Of a stretch of 25,192 nucleotides of DNA, positions 1 to 8,259 are shown one piece after another. The notes below the pieces were generated by a model, which did no database searches, was not told where the DNA came from, and worked only from the letters and a program-made list of their open reading frames with translations. The stretch spans positions 1 to 25,192 of the forward strand of contig CAZIBG010000015.1 in NCBI GenBank assembly GCA_964536985.1. The letters run 5' to 3'. The translations under genes and the position numbers were made by a program. Every line of letters starts with the position of its first letter. Positions within the stretch are counted from its first letter, which is position 1. This stretch comes from CAZIBG01 sp964536985. GTDB lineage: Bacteria; Patescibacteriota; Saccharimonadia; Saccharimonadales; AWTP1-31.

Positions 1-1089
1 ACTGACGCGCAGCTTGGCCAGAAAGAAGCTGCTGCAGGTGGACGCGACAAACTCAACTACGAAGGAATCGTGTTCTATGCTTGGACTGACAGCCACCGAG
101 CTGGCACAGTCCCAGTTTATCGAATCACTCGACTGGGTGCCGAAACACAATCAATGTTCTCTACCGACAAAGCATGGATAGATAAAATGGTCGCAGGCCC
201 TTGGGGATGGCAACAAGACGTAACTATGCCTGGTGTAGCTTTCTACGCCTACCCTCCTGGCTATGCAGTAGCACAACAAGTTAACCCATATGACTGTTCC
301 ATCTTAGAAAACTTTACATCACCACGATGTGCTAAGGCAGCAGAAAACCTTGGTAAAGAAATTGCTGCCGGAAATGTTCCAGCAACAAGTGAGTGTCCTA
401 AAGATTGGGCATCATGGAATAAAGCGCTGTTTCCTGATAAGTTCGAGCAAGCCTGCCGAGACAAGTGGAATGGCTATGCTCAAAACTGTAGCAACCCAGA
501 CGTCTTCCAGTCAGATCGCTGCAAGAAGGAACGCGAAGCACTCATTGCCGCAAATAATAAGTTAATTGCCGACAAAAAAGCTGCAGATGCTGCAGCCAAG
601 AAGAAGCAAACTACCTCAACAGGTAAGCCCGCTACTGCAACTACCGGAGGCACAACCCTACCAGCCCGTGGGCCAAACGGATGTTTAGTAGGTCAGAGCA
701 GAAGCGCAAAAGAAGGCTGCGTGACTACAACGCCAGTAGCTAAGCCGACAAACACAACCCAGCCGTCGAAGAGCCCACAGCGCAACCGTGATCCGTCACA
801 AGGAACTCCTACTAACGGCTGTGCAGCTGGTCAGTCTAAGACAGCACAAGGAGAGTGTATTGCAACAGCGCCTCGCAAAGATTGCCGTATTGAATGGCGA
901 GAAGAGTCATACTGGAAGTCATTTGGAGTAGGTGATGCTACACGAGCAAATGTCTATCGAAATATGACTCTTGAGAGCTGTAACAACGAGCTCGTCCAGG
1001 ACAGTAAAGACCGACTCACAGGTTGGAACACTAAGAAGAAGAATTACAAGCAGTTCTGGGGCGGTAACTTCATCCGATCCATTAACTAG
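1..1089 (+). CDS. Secreted DUF5648-like protein, 5' end cut by window
   Basis: The reading frame is open from base 1 to the TAG at 1087-1089, so the gene starts outside the window; the GTG at 70 is only an internal codon. The first ~75 residues contain PVYR, a FSTDKAW segment and a closing GVAFYAYPP, the pattern of DUF5648 repeats, beta-rich units found in secreted bacterial proteins often near wall-active or lectin-like domains. This is followed by a Cys-containing region, a Lys/Ala-rich stretch, Thr/Pro linkers, and two related units, NGCLVGQSRSAKEGC and NGCAAGQSKTAQGEC. A C-terminal basic/aromatic domain with two Cys follows. No C-terminal anchor is visible. The even Cys spacing fits an exported protein with disulfides. 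The exact function is unknown, and the domain call is from memory of the family pattern. A strong terminator follows 20 nt after the stop. Confidence 0.85.
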   Translation, partial: TDAQLGQKEAAAGGRDKLNYEGIVFYAWTDSHRAGTVPVYRITRLGAETQSMFSTDKAWIDKMVAGPWGWQQDVTMPGVAFYAYPPGYAVAQQVNPYDCSILENFTSPRCAKAAENLGKEIAAGNVPATSECPKDWASWNKALFPDKFEQACRDKWNGYAQNCSNPDVFQSDRCKKEREALIAANNKLIADKKAADAAAKKKQTTSTGKPATATTGGTTLPARGPNGCLVGQSRSAKEGCVTTTPVAKPTNTTQPSKSPQRNRDPSQGTPTNGCAAGQSKTAQGECIATAPRKDCRIEWREESYWKSFGVGDATRANVYRNMTLESCNNELVQDSKDRLTGWNTKKKNYKQFWGGNFIRSIN

Positions 1090-1108
1090 TAAATCCTCCA
1101 CTAACTAA

Positions 1109-1131
1109 AAAGGTGCCCTCGTGGCACCTTT
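1109..1131. terminator. Bidirectional rho-independent terminator
   Basis: A perfect 9-bp stem (AAAGGTGCC/GGCACCTTT) with a 5-nt CTCGT loop is flanked by T-runs on one strand and A-runs on the other. It lies between the convergent ends of the genes at 1089 and 1154 and can serve both. Confidence 0.9.
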
Positions 1132-1153
1132 TTTAATTACACTAAACCCTGAG

Positions 1154-2521
1154 CTATAAACCAATAACGTAACTGTTGCCACTTCGACTTGCTTGTACCA
1201 ATGGCTTACCTGTACTGACCGACTGGAAGCGAGCCATATTGTCGGCATAGACATGATACCGACTGTTAGTCTTTAGGAACGATAGCGATGCACTATTGAT
1301 TAGAATATCGGCACCTTCATCGGTAAGACGACTATACTCATTCAGAGCACTTACACCGCTGCAAGCTAAAGCACCGTAGGATATACCGTTATATTCAAAT
1401 GGAACTTCATGCTTATCGCCAGGAGTAATCTGTTGAAGGTAGCGAAACTCTTCGATAGAACGTTGCTTCTTGATAAGAGTGAAGGTTGCTTGCAGGCTAT
1501 ATGGCAGTGTCTCGCCGGTTGGAATTAGGAAAGTCTTATCTTGCTGCTCGACAATTGATCCTTCCCTATTTATAAATATTAATCGGTTCGTACCGCCTGG
1601 CGAACGACCGTTCCGCACCGTAGTAATGGCCAGTCCATTTTTAGAAAGCCGCTGCAATATTGCTTTATAGTCTTTATTCTCTAGCAATCCTGAGTATTCA
1701 GGAAGAACCAACAGGTCAGTGCGCTGCGGAGGCCAGTCGTCCATAGTCCAGTCGGCTGCGTTCTCTTGTTCGTCAAAGTGTTTGGTTATAATCTTAAGGT
1801 TTTGTACCGCGGCCGAGGGAGCTGGAATAGTAGCTTTCCCTATTACAGATAGTGCAACTGTTGCCGTAATGAATAATGAGCCCGCTATGAATTGTCGTTT
1901 CATCAAAGCCAGATATAACGCAACATTGATACCAACGACCAGAGCCGTCAAACCAAAAAAGCCAACAACACGCGTGGCATAAACCAGTGGCGTTCCAGAT
2001 GCAGGCACGGCCAATGAGCCCCAGTTAAAGTTTGGACTTAGGCTTCCATGGGGCGCATAAGCCATGACGGCAAATAGGTAACTCCGCAATAATTCGGTTA
2101 CTGCAAACAGCAGCGGCAATGCCGACAGTCGCCATACATTACTAGGGATTCGCCTAAGCACTTCGGCTAAACCCAAGAATGCCAATGCCGAGAAAGAGCT
2201 GATCATCAGCCAGGCCATGGTTGGCGCCACAACTGCAAACCAGCCACGAACGATCACCGCCCAGTTATTAGGCGAGGCTTCGAGTAAAAAGAAGTTTGCA
2301 AAGGCTGAGACAATAAATCCAAAGGCGTATAGATCCATGCGGGCTTGCTTGGTTATCTTTGTGGGCATTTTGTGAACATAATGAACTAATGGAATAAGAC
2401 TGGCGAATATCGCCCATTCGGCGTTTTTAGTAATTAGGACGAACCCAACCAGCACTGCGCTAATGTACGGCAGTGCACGATCAATACGACTTGAATGTTT
2501 GCTATACAAACGCTGTAACAA
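1154..2521 (-). CDS. lnt: Apolipoprotein N-acyltransferase-like protein (Lnt)
   Basis: 455 aa. Lnt transfers an acyl chain to the N-terminal Cys of lipoproteins at the outer face of the cytoplasmic membrane. Residues ~15-225 hold about seven to eight hydrophobic spans, followed by a nitrilase-type (carbon-nitrogen hydrolase) domain. The catalytic triad is visible: E275 in LVLPEYSG, K329 in DKTFLIPTGE and C387 in GALACSG. The start is TTG at 2521, with AAGGGGAC about 5 nt upstream. Oddity: the protein stops right after SRSGNSYVIGL, where family members normally continue for tens of residues with the end of the nitrilase fold and a final membrane helix. No frameshift was found that restores a tail. 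A terminator upstream (2565-2599) separates it from the surface-protein operon. The fold is secure; full Lnt activity is inferred. Confidence 0.88.
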   Translation of the reverse strand: MLQRLYSKHSSRIDRALPYISAVLVGFVLITKNAEWAIFASLIPLVHYVHKMPTKITKQARMDLYAFGFIVSAFANFFLLEASPNNWAVIVRGWFAVVAPTMAWLMISSFSALAFLGLAEVLRRIPSNVWRLSALPLLFAVTELLRSYLFAVMAYAPHGSLSPNFNWGSLAVPASGTPLVYATRVVGFFGLTALVVGINVALYLALMKRQFIAGSLFITATVALSVIGKATIPAPSAAVQNLKIITKHFDEQENAADWTMDDWPPQRTDLLVLPEYSGLLENKDYKAILQRLSKNGLAITTVRNGRSPGGTNRLIFINREGSIVEQQDKTFLIPTGETLPYSLQATFTLIKKQRSIEEFRYLQQITPGDKHEVPFEYNGISYGALACSGVSALNEYSRLTDEGADILINSASLSFLKTNSRYHVYADNMARFQSVSTGKPLVQASRSGNSYVIGL

Positions 2522-2564
2522 CCTGTCCCCTTTTACGTTAGTATGCCATATTGGTGACCAAATA

Positions 2565-2599
2565 AAAACTCCCTCGTCACTTACGTGAGAGGGAGTTTT
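2565..2599 (-). terminator. Rho-independent terminator of surface-protein operon
   Basis: An 11-bp stem (AAAACTCCCTC/GAGGGAGTTTT) extends by a further TCAC/GTGA pairing across one bulged G, with loop TTAC. On the minus strand it ends in a T-run, so it terminates transcription from the genes at 2687-5818 before lnt. The rest of 2522-2686 shows nothing certain. Confidence 0.85.
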
Positions 2600-2686
2600 G
2601 CAAGATGGAGCGGTCAGTCACGATGGCTCTTTTACTGCTTTAGCTTAGCACAAATGTGCAGGCCTGGCAATATCTTAACCTGGTGA

Positions 2687-4576
2687 CTAGCGTCGGCTTT
2701 GCTTGCGGCTAGCGTATGATCGGTGCATTACTGCGCCAAGGATAGTAGTAGCGGAGAACAAACCAAGCATATCTGCTGGACCAGTCTTGATCAACGTTGT
2801 AGTCGTTGGAGGAGTCGTGGTCGGAGGAGTTACTGGAGGAGTTGCAATTGTAACAGCTGTTGCACACTTGTCCGAGTCAACAGTCTTTGTCTGACCGTTT
2901 ACATCGAATGTTAGTACAGCACGAGTTACATAGGTACCGTCTTTAGCATATGTATGCTCAGTAACTAACTTGTCGCTCATCAACTTAGATCCATCACCGT
3001 AGTCGTAGCTTACGAATCGTAGAGTAGCACCATCACGGGCAGTGTACTTAAGAGTATATCGGTAGTTACGGTCGGCTAGCTTCTCTGATGTAAGAGCATC
3101 ACAGCTGTAAACAGGAGTCACTGGCTTGTCGGTGACAGTTACTTTCGTTGCACAGGTAGGGCTTGTAACTACTTTGTCCTGACCATTAACAGTGAAGGTT
3201 GCTACAACCTGGATGTTGTACGTACCAGCCTGAGCATACTCATGCTGAGTTGTACCGTTCAGGGTGTTAACAGAAGTGTTATCGCCGTAGTTGTAGTTAA
3301 GGTTCTTAAGAACTGCACCGTTAAGAGCGGTTGTGCGAGTCGTAAAGCTGTACTTCTTGTCGCCAATCTTGCTAGCAGTTAATGCGTCACAGCTGTAAAC
3401 AGGAGTCACTGGAGGGTTACAGTCTTCTTTTGTGATTGTTACATCAGCAGTATCATTGATTTCTGGCGTAGTAGATGACTTAGCATATGCTACGTTTCGG
3501 ATCATTGTACTACAAGCATCGAAGTCGCCCTTGGTAACTGCACTAAATGTAACCAGTGAGTTAAATGCTGGGGCATACTTGCCGGTGATGATACCGCCAC
3601 CAAAGATGGTTGTGTCATTCTGAGGGTAAGTGTTTGTACCGCTAAGGTATTTTACAGATCCAGCAACCAGTTGAAGGTGTGGTGGAAGTGCATCGCTAAT
3701 AGTAACGTCACTTAATGTAGCTGTACCGTTGTTCTTGGTGTTGATTAAGTAATCAACCTTAGTTCCAGGAGTAACGCTAACAGATTCTTTCCAGTTGCCT
3801 GTCTGACCTTCGACATGCTTACGAACTTGCTTAGAGATGTTTAGGTCGGAAGTTGCAACCTTAATACGTACACGTACTTCTACAAATGCTGCGTAGTCGA
3901 AACAACCAGGGAAGCTTCCGTTCATCTGCTTGTCACCTACAAGTGCACCAGTAGTAACAATGCTGTCACTTAGTGGGTACTGTGTAGTGTTTCCACGACG
4001 TAGGATGGCTGAACCAGGGATATATTCAACATTAAACTGTTGAGATCCGAGCATATCAGCTGTGTCTTCTACCATAGTTGCATTTGATGCAGAAATGTAT
4101 GAACGAGCACGCAACACAGATGCTGTTGCAGTAGGAAGTGTAACTCGAACTTTAGTGTCTTTGGCTACACCAACAGTGTTGTTAGTGTCTTGGTTAGCGT
4201 TGTTGTGAATGTACGTTCGAAGAACAACTTCACGGCTACCCTGCGTAACATCTTCGATCTTGTCTTTGTGAGCACTGATTGCTTGGTCAGTTCGTCGACC
4301 ATCTAGGAAAGCACGCTCGTCACCGTAGAATGGTGTGTTTGTAAAACTGTTAAACACTGGACCAGTCATAGAACCACAGCGGTTGTATGCTTGGCCGTCA
4401 GCTTCGACACAAGTAGTTCCATTAATTGGAGCCTTGGTGTAATCGAAAGCTGGGCGGGCTGGGTAATACTCAGCCATTACAGCGAGTGGGATTGCCACAA
4501 TTGCGGTCAAACCTGCAGCAATAGCGACAGCCTTGGTCTTTGTGGATAGTTTCTTGAACATTTCTCGTAGTTTCAT
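2687..4576 (-). CDS. Cell-surface protein with DUF11 and PKD-like repeats, LIKTG tail
   Basis: 629 aa. A signal peptide spans ~1-35 (basic start MKLREMFKKL, hydrophobic core, cleavage near VMA-EYY). A large N-terminal region (~36-243) is of unknown fold. Residues ~244-372 look like a DUF11 conserved repeat (PGTKVDYLINTKNNGTATLS, SDALPPHLQLV). Two PKD-like repeats follow at ~393-482 and ~488-577, each starting PVTPVYSCDALT and containing a YGD turn. A Pro/Thr linker leads to LIKTGPADMLG, a hydrophobic segment and the basic tail SYASRKQSRR. That C-terminus is laid out like a sortase signal, with Ile in place of the LPxTG proline. The start has an AAGGAA Shine-Dalgarno. It sits 24 nt downstream of the 405-aa surface gene and is probably cotranscribed. 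Likely role: wall-anchored, fibre-like surface or adhesion protein. Confidence 0.9.
   Translation of the reverse strand: MKLREMFKKLSTKTKAVAIAAGLTAIVAIPLAVMAEYYPARPAFDYTKAPINGTTCVEADGQAYNRCGSMTGPVFNSFTNTPFYGDERAFLDGRRTDQAISAHKDKIEDVTQGSREVVLRTYIHNNANQDTNNTVGVAKDTKVRVTLPTATASVLRARSYISASNATMVEDTADMLGSQQFNVEYIPGSAILRRGNTTQYPLSDSIVTTGALVGDKQMNGSFPGCFDYAAFVEVRVRIKVATSDLNISKQVRKHVEGQTGNWKESVSVTPGTKVDYLINTKNNGTATLSDVTISDALPPHLQLVAGSVKYLSGTNTYPQNDTTIFGGGIITGKYAPAFNSLVTFSAVTKGDFDACSTMIRNVAYAKSSTTPEINDTADVTITKEDCNPPVTPVYSCDALTASKIGDKKYSFTTRTTALNGAVLKNLNYNYGDNTSVNTLNGTTQHEYAQAGTYNIQVVATFTVNGQDKVVTSPTCATKVTVTDKPVTPVYSCDALTSEKLADRNYRYTLKYTARDGATLRFVSYDYGDGSKLMSDKLVTEHTYAKDGTYVTRAVLTFDVNGQTKTVDSDKCATAVTIATPPVTPPTTTPPTTTTLIKTGPADMLGLFSATTILGAVMHRSYASRKQSRR
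2846..3400 (-). repeat. Tandem PKD-like repeat units inside surface gene
   Basis: Two ~90-residue units (3131-3400 and 2846-3115) are related along their length. The DNA at each unit's start is nearly unchanged: the same 24-25-nt stretch beginning TCACAGCTGTAAACAGGAGT on the plus strand occurs near 3099 and near 3388. This suggests fairly recent unit duplication, or conversion between units. Confidence 0.75.
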
Positions 4577-4600
4577 GATATTTCCTTATTAACCTTTTAC

Positions 4601-5818
4601 TTATACGTTACTGCCGTCGCCGGTAGGTGTTACTTGTGGAGTTGTCTGGTCTACGCCTTGGGCAGGAGCTGCAGGAGCATCAGTTCGAGGACTCTGTTCG
4701 CCACCTGTTGGAGGAGTAGTATTACTGTTATTGTCTGGCACAATTACTTGTGGAAGTTCTGGTGGTACATATTCACCCGGAACATATCCAGCTGGGTTCT
4801 CATCTTGGTTTGGATCGCCAGCGCCATTTTCGGTAGATGGTGTACCGTTGATATCACCGCCGTTTTCGCCAGTACGAGGAGCGGTTGTGTTTTCAGTCTT
4901 AGGTCGGCTTCCAGGCACAGTAGTTGTGGTGCGGTATGTCTTCTTAATTGTGGTCGGAGGGGTTCCAGGAGTTGTGTGCGGAGTATATGGAGTGTTAACT
5001 CGAGGTCGCTTGGTTGGGTGCTCAGGAACTCTTAGGAGCGGGTTGTCACAACCGTAAGCGTTGGTAACTACAAAGTATTTTTCATCCTTGTCGTCGCCTG
5101 TGTCGATCTTAAAGTAATCAGCAACAGATGAACCATCAGGGTAAGTGTTTACTTCCTTAAGGAACTTCTCGAGTGATTCTTTACCTAGAACAACACCTTC
5201 GACGTTTTGACCAGCGCTTACAATAATGGTTGGCTTGTTGCCAGCACGCTTAACTTCTGGCTTGCATGTGAAGTTCATGAAAGTACGTCCGTTGCTGAGA
5301 GTAGCAACCTTTCGATTCTGTACAAGGCCATTAATAGTCTCGTCGGCAGTGATGATATCTGAATCAGAAGTGATTTGATTATCTTCACCTTCGTTAACTA
5401 AGATTTTTGCTGCTTCTTCGCCAAAAGCTGTTTTATAGAAGCTACCAAGATCTTTAGCAAGTTCTGGATTTTGATTGAGGTATTGGACTGCATAGTTAGC
5501 ATTATAAGTGCCGGGAGTCATGTCTGCAGGACGTAGTGATCCACCACAGTTGTATGTAGATCGGTCGAGGTCCAGTAAGATTTCATCTGTAACTTCTTCA
5601 GCTACAGGTGCGCCTTCTTCGGTATAGGTAACTTTAGCGTCGATAAGAATCGGCGAAAGATTGAGCATAGTTGTAGTTGGTGCACGACCTTGAACGTCGT
5701 TGCTTTCTACTGCAACTGGAGCTTGGTTATCACTAGTTGCAACTTCGATAGCTCCGTATCCTACTACAGCCAATACTGCACCAGCTGCTCCAAATTTCAA
5801 TGTTTCAAATTTAGACAT
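4601..5818 (-). CDS. Secreted Thr/Pro-rich surface protein, unrecognised
   Basis: 405 aa. MSKFETLKFGAAGAVLAVVGYGA is an N-terminal membrane or signal segment. The middle region (~45-270) is acidic with three Cys (YNCGG, NFTCKPE, YGCDNP) and resembles no family I know. From ~270 to the end it is a low-complexity Thr/Pro/Gly/Asn tail (TPHTTPGTPP, RTTTTVPGS), typical of a wall-spanning stalk. No LPxTG-type signal is present, so it may be held by the N-terminal helix. The start is supported by GGGAGGAAAAT directly upstream, and it is the first gene of the operon with the DUF11/PKD-like protein. The two are probably made together and may form one surface structure. Confidence 0.88.
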   Translation of the reverse strand: MSKFETLKFGAAGAVLAVVGYGAIEVATSDNQAPVAVESNDVQGRAPTTTMLNLSPILIDAKVTYTEEGAPVAEEVTDEILLDLDRSTYNCGGSLRPADMTPGTYNANYAVQYLNQNPELAKDLGSFYKTAFGEEAAKILVNEGEDNQITSDSDIITADETINGLVQNRKVATLSNGRTFMNFTCKPEVKRAGNKPTIIVSAGQNVEGVVLGKESLEKFLKEVNTYPDGSSVADYFKIDTGDDKDEKYFVVTNAYGCDNPLLRVPEHPTKRPRVNTPYTPHTTPGTPPTTIKKTYRTTTTVPGSRPKTENTTAPRTGENGGDINGTPSTENGAGDPNQDENPAGYVPGEYVPPELPQVIVPDNNSNTTPPTGGEQSPRTDAPAAPAQGVDQTTPQVTPTGDGSNV

Positions 5819-5827
5819 ATATTATTT

Positions 5828-5872
5828 TCCTCCCAGAGCGTTAGCTCCATTTACCGACACCTGAGTAGTGTC
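5828..5872 (-). promoter_or_regulatory. Structured ~80-nt 5' leader with strong RBS
   Basis: Between the promoter and the start at 5818 the transcript can form two small hairpins: GACAC/GTGTC (5856-5872) and GAGC/GCTC with loop TAAC (5836-5847). The second lies directly against the GGGAGG ribosome site. These may tune translation; no known riboswitch is recognised. Confidence 0.4.
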
Positions 5873-5904
5873 TTTGTAAGATCCACCTCAATGTGAATGT
5901 TTCT

Positions 5905-5933
5905 ACTTTACCACAAGGATACGCTTATGTCAA
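5905..5933 (-). promoter_or_regulatory. Sigma70-type promoter of the surface operon
   Basis: On the minus strand, TTGACA (5928-5933), a 17-nt spacer, then TAAAGT (5905-5910). The predicted start near 5898 gives a leader of about 80 nt before the gene beginning at 5818. Confidence 0.8.
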
Positions 5934-6024
5934 TGAGTTTTATAATAAAAGAACCGTTAGCACAAGCATTTTAAGAAATGGGCTCTGTATCTGTTACGTA
6001 ATGAATGACGTGAGCGCCATTCCG

Positions 6025-8223
6025 CTACTTCTTATCTGTTGACTTGGGCGCCAGCAGTTTTGCCTTCGGGAAGGTAAATCCAAAGGTACTACCCTTGCCC
6101 TCTTCACTTTGGAAGATAATTGCTCCACCCTGAGCAATAATGACCTTTTTAGCCATAAACAACCCTAGTCCAGTACCATCTGGGCGGGCTTTTTTAGCAT
6201 TTCCAGCACGGTAGAACTTAGTGAACATATGATGTTGCTCGGCCTTTGGCACGCCTAAGCCGTCATCTACCACGGTATATTCGATAGTATCGCCCTTATC
6301 TGTAAGGTTAATCTGGATATGACCCCCGTTTTGGGTGTAATGCAGCGCATTATCGGCAAAGTTCATAATAACCTGGCGAATCTTGGTTTCGTCCAGCATA
6401 ACCTCTGGGAAGTTCTCGGGCTTCTTATAGGTGAGAGTCTGGTCCTTGCCCTTAGCTACCTCTGTTAATTGCTCCATTTCGGACTCAACAACATCTGCTA
6501 GCTGGGTTGGCTTATTCTCTATAACGAACTTACCACTACGTAATCTGGATACGTTTAACAGATCAGCAATCAAGTAAACCATGCGCTGACTACTGGCAAA
6601 GGCCTGGTCAAGAAGCTCTTTCTGCTGCTTGTTAAGCTTTCCGGCGTCGCCCTCTACAACCATGCTCACATACCCCTTAACAGCTGTCAGAGGGGTTCTG
6701 AGCTGGTGAGAGGCCATACTAATGAACTCATCCTTTGTCTCGTCCAAGCTCTTAAGCTTTTCGTTCGTCTGACGGAGCTGCCTTGTGGCGTCATTAACCT
6801 TCTGTTGCAAGGTGATGTTAAAGGTCTCGATTTCTTCGAATCGAACGGCATTCTGGATAGCAATAACCAATTCATTAGCAATAATCTCTAAAATTTGTAC
6901 ATCTTGCTTGTTATACGGGTTACCGCTCTGTTTTGCGCCCAATAACAGATAGCCCTGATCCTGCGATCCTTCTCCGGAAGCCACCATACGGGCAGCAATA
7001 GAGATGTTGTTCGCAGAAAGCAGCGTTTTGACCTTATCGTTCTCATCCTCTATCTCATCCGCAACATACAGGCTAGTCTTGCCCTTCTTCTTAGTTTGAA
7101 TGCCCAAAATAGCGTCAGTATCTATCTGTACAATCTTAGAAAAGCTCGCCCGTCTGGACGTACCACTCGTTTCCCTGATTACAAACGCCACAAAATCGGC
7201 TTTCATCGTCAGCGCAATGATGTCGGATGTCTGCTTTAAGATGGTATCCAAGTCGATATTCCCCACCAAAATCTTATTGAGCTTATCTAAAAGCTCCTGC
7301 GCATCGTATGCATCCCTGTAAAACAGCTTATTCGTAAGTTTATCGAAGAACTTCTTAAGTGGCTGCAGACTAAATCCAAAAATAAGAGTCGCAACGATGT
7401 ACAACACTTCCTGCACCCCTGTTAATTGCCCCGTTCCCAGCACGGTGCTAGACAAGCCAAAGATCGTAAGCACATAAACACCCACCAGCGTTCCTAGCGT
7501 AAGGATATATCCGAGTGATCGTGCAACAATAAGTCTAATATCGAAGAGTTTGTGCTTGATTACGGCATAAGCAGTGAATCCAACCAGGAATAGCGATCCA
7601 ACTGGTCCAACTTTTGATAATGTCCAATCATTTGTTAACGCAGGCACAAGAGCTGTGGTTATAAGTATCCACAAAAATGTTAGAAATATTCCCGTGGAAA
7701 CAAACATTATCTGCTGGCTTCTAATGTAGTTGTTCTTGTTTTGCTTGTATGATTTCCAAATGTTAATAATCAAAATGATTAGGAATCCAATAATAACAAT
7801 GAGATACACAGGATAAAGTTGTCCTGTTTTGACATCAGTAACTTCTTTTTCTAATGCATAGGTAGAATCGACAATTACCCCACTTGAGAATAAAGTCATA
7901 AGTGCAGTAGTCGGCAAAACGATAACTGCTAAATAAAGTTGGATCTTGCTGATTCTCTGTTTTATTGGGAAAAACAAAGAAAAGACCCAAACCATTGCAA
8001 TCAATAGTAATCCAGCTGCAAAAGATAACCTATTAGAGAATAGTTCTATATACTCTGTCGACTTGATGTTGCTTACATACTGAGCAATGGACCATATCAT
8101 TACGACAGATGTAAGCATGGCGAACAGTTTATTTAAGAGTGCTTTTTTATTCCTAAATAAAACCAATGAGAACAACAGTAAGTTGCCGACGACAACTAGA
8201 ATTAGACCAATTTTGGCAAGCAT
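6025..8223 (-). CDS. Membrane sensor histidine kinase with GAF-like domain
   Basis: 732 aa. About nine membrane spans fill residues 1-290; the first seven look like the 7TM input region of some histidine kinases. A GAF-like cytoplasmic domain (~310-460) and a short coiled coil (~465-495) precede the HisKA domain. The phospho-accepting His is H506 in SMASHQLRTPLTAVKGY. The ATPase domain shows the N box (NFADNALHYT, N625), G1 (VDDGLGVP, D653/D654) and G2 (GTGLGLF). It should autophosphorylate and pass phosphate to a response regulator; none is adjacent, but three receiver-only proteins lie 3.7 kb away. The ATG at 8223 has no Shine-Dalgarno; instead a -10 box ends 6 nt upstream, predicting a leaderless mRNA. 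Confidence 0.95.
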   Translation of the reverse strand: MLAKIGLILVVVGNLLLFSLVLFRNKKALLNKLFAMLTSVVMIWSIAQYVSNIKSTEYIELFSNRLSFAAGLLLIAMVWVFSLFFPIKQRISKIQLYLAVIVLPTTALMTLFSSGVIVDSTYALEKEVTDVKTGQLYPVYLIVIIGFLIILIINIWKSYKQNKNNYIRSQQIMFVSTGIFLTFLWILITTALVPALTNDWTLSKVGPVGSLFLVGFTAYAVIKHKLFDIRLIVARSLGYILTLGTLVGVYVLTIFGLSSTVLGTGQLTGVQEVLYIVATLIFGFSLQPLKKFFDKLTNKLFYRDAYDAQELLDKLNKILVGNIDLDTILKQTSDIIALTMKADFVAFVIRETSGTSRRASFSKIVQIDTDAILGIQTKKKGKTSLYVADEIEDENDKVKTLLSANNISIAARMVASGEGSQDQGYLLLGAKQSGNPYNKQDVQILEIIANELVIAIQNAVRFEEIETFNITLQQKVNDATRQLRQTNEKLKSLDETKDEFISMASHQLRTPLTAVKGYVSMVVEGDAGKLNKQQKELLDQAFASSQRMVYLIADLLNVSRLRSGKFVIENKPTQLADVVESEMEQLTEVAKGKDQTLTYKKPENFPEVMLDETKIRQVIMNFADNALHYTQNGGHIQINLTDKGDTIEYTVVDDGLGVPKAEQHHMFTKFYRAGNAKKARPDGTGLGLFMAKKVIIAQGGAIIFQSEEGKGSTFGFTFPKAKLLAPKSTDKK

Positions 8224-8229
8224 ATCTTA

Positions 8230-8258
8230 AGTGTACAAACATAAGCCTGTTGAAGCAA
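8230..8258 (-). promoter_or_regulatory. Promoter of histidine kinase gene (leaderless)
   Basis: On the minus strand, TTGCTT (8253-8258), a 17-nt spacer, TACACT (8230-8235), then exactly 6 nt to the ATG. The expected transcription start is therefore the A of the start codon. Confidence 0.65.
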
Positions 8259-8259
8259 A

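Noticed and set aside
4634..5057. Plus-strand frames of 133 and 108 codons
   Set aside because: They are opposite-strand reflections of the low-complexity Thr/Pro tail of the 405-aa surface protein.
5941..6024. Terminator for the histidine kinase gene
   Set aside because: Only weak, short inverted repeats without a T-run were found after the stop, so no terminator is called.
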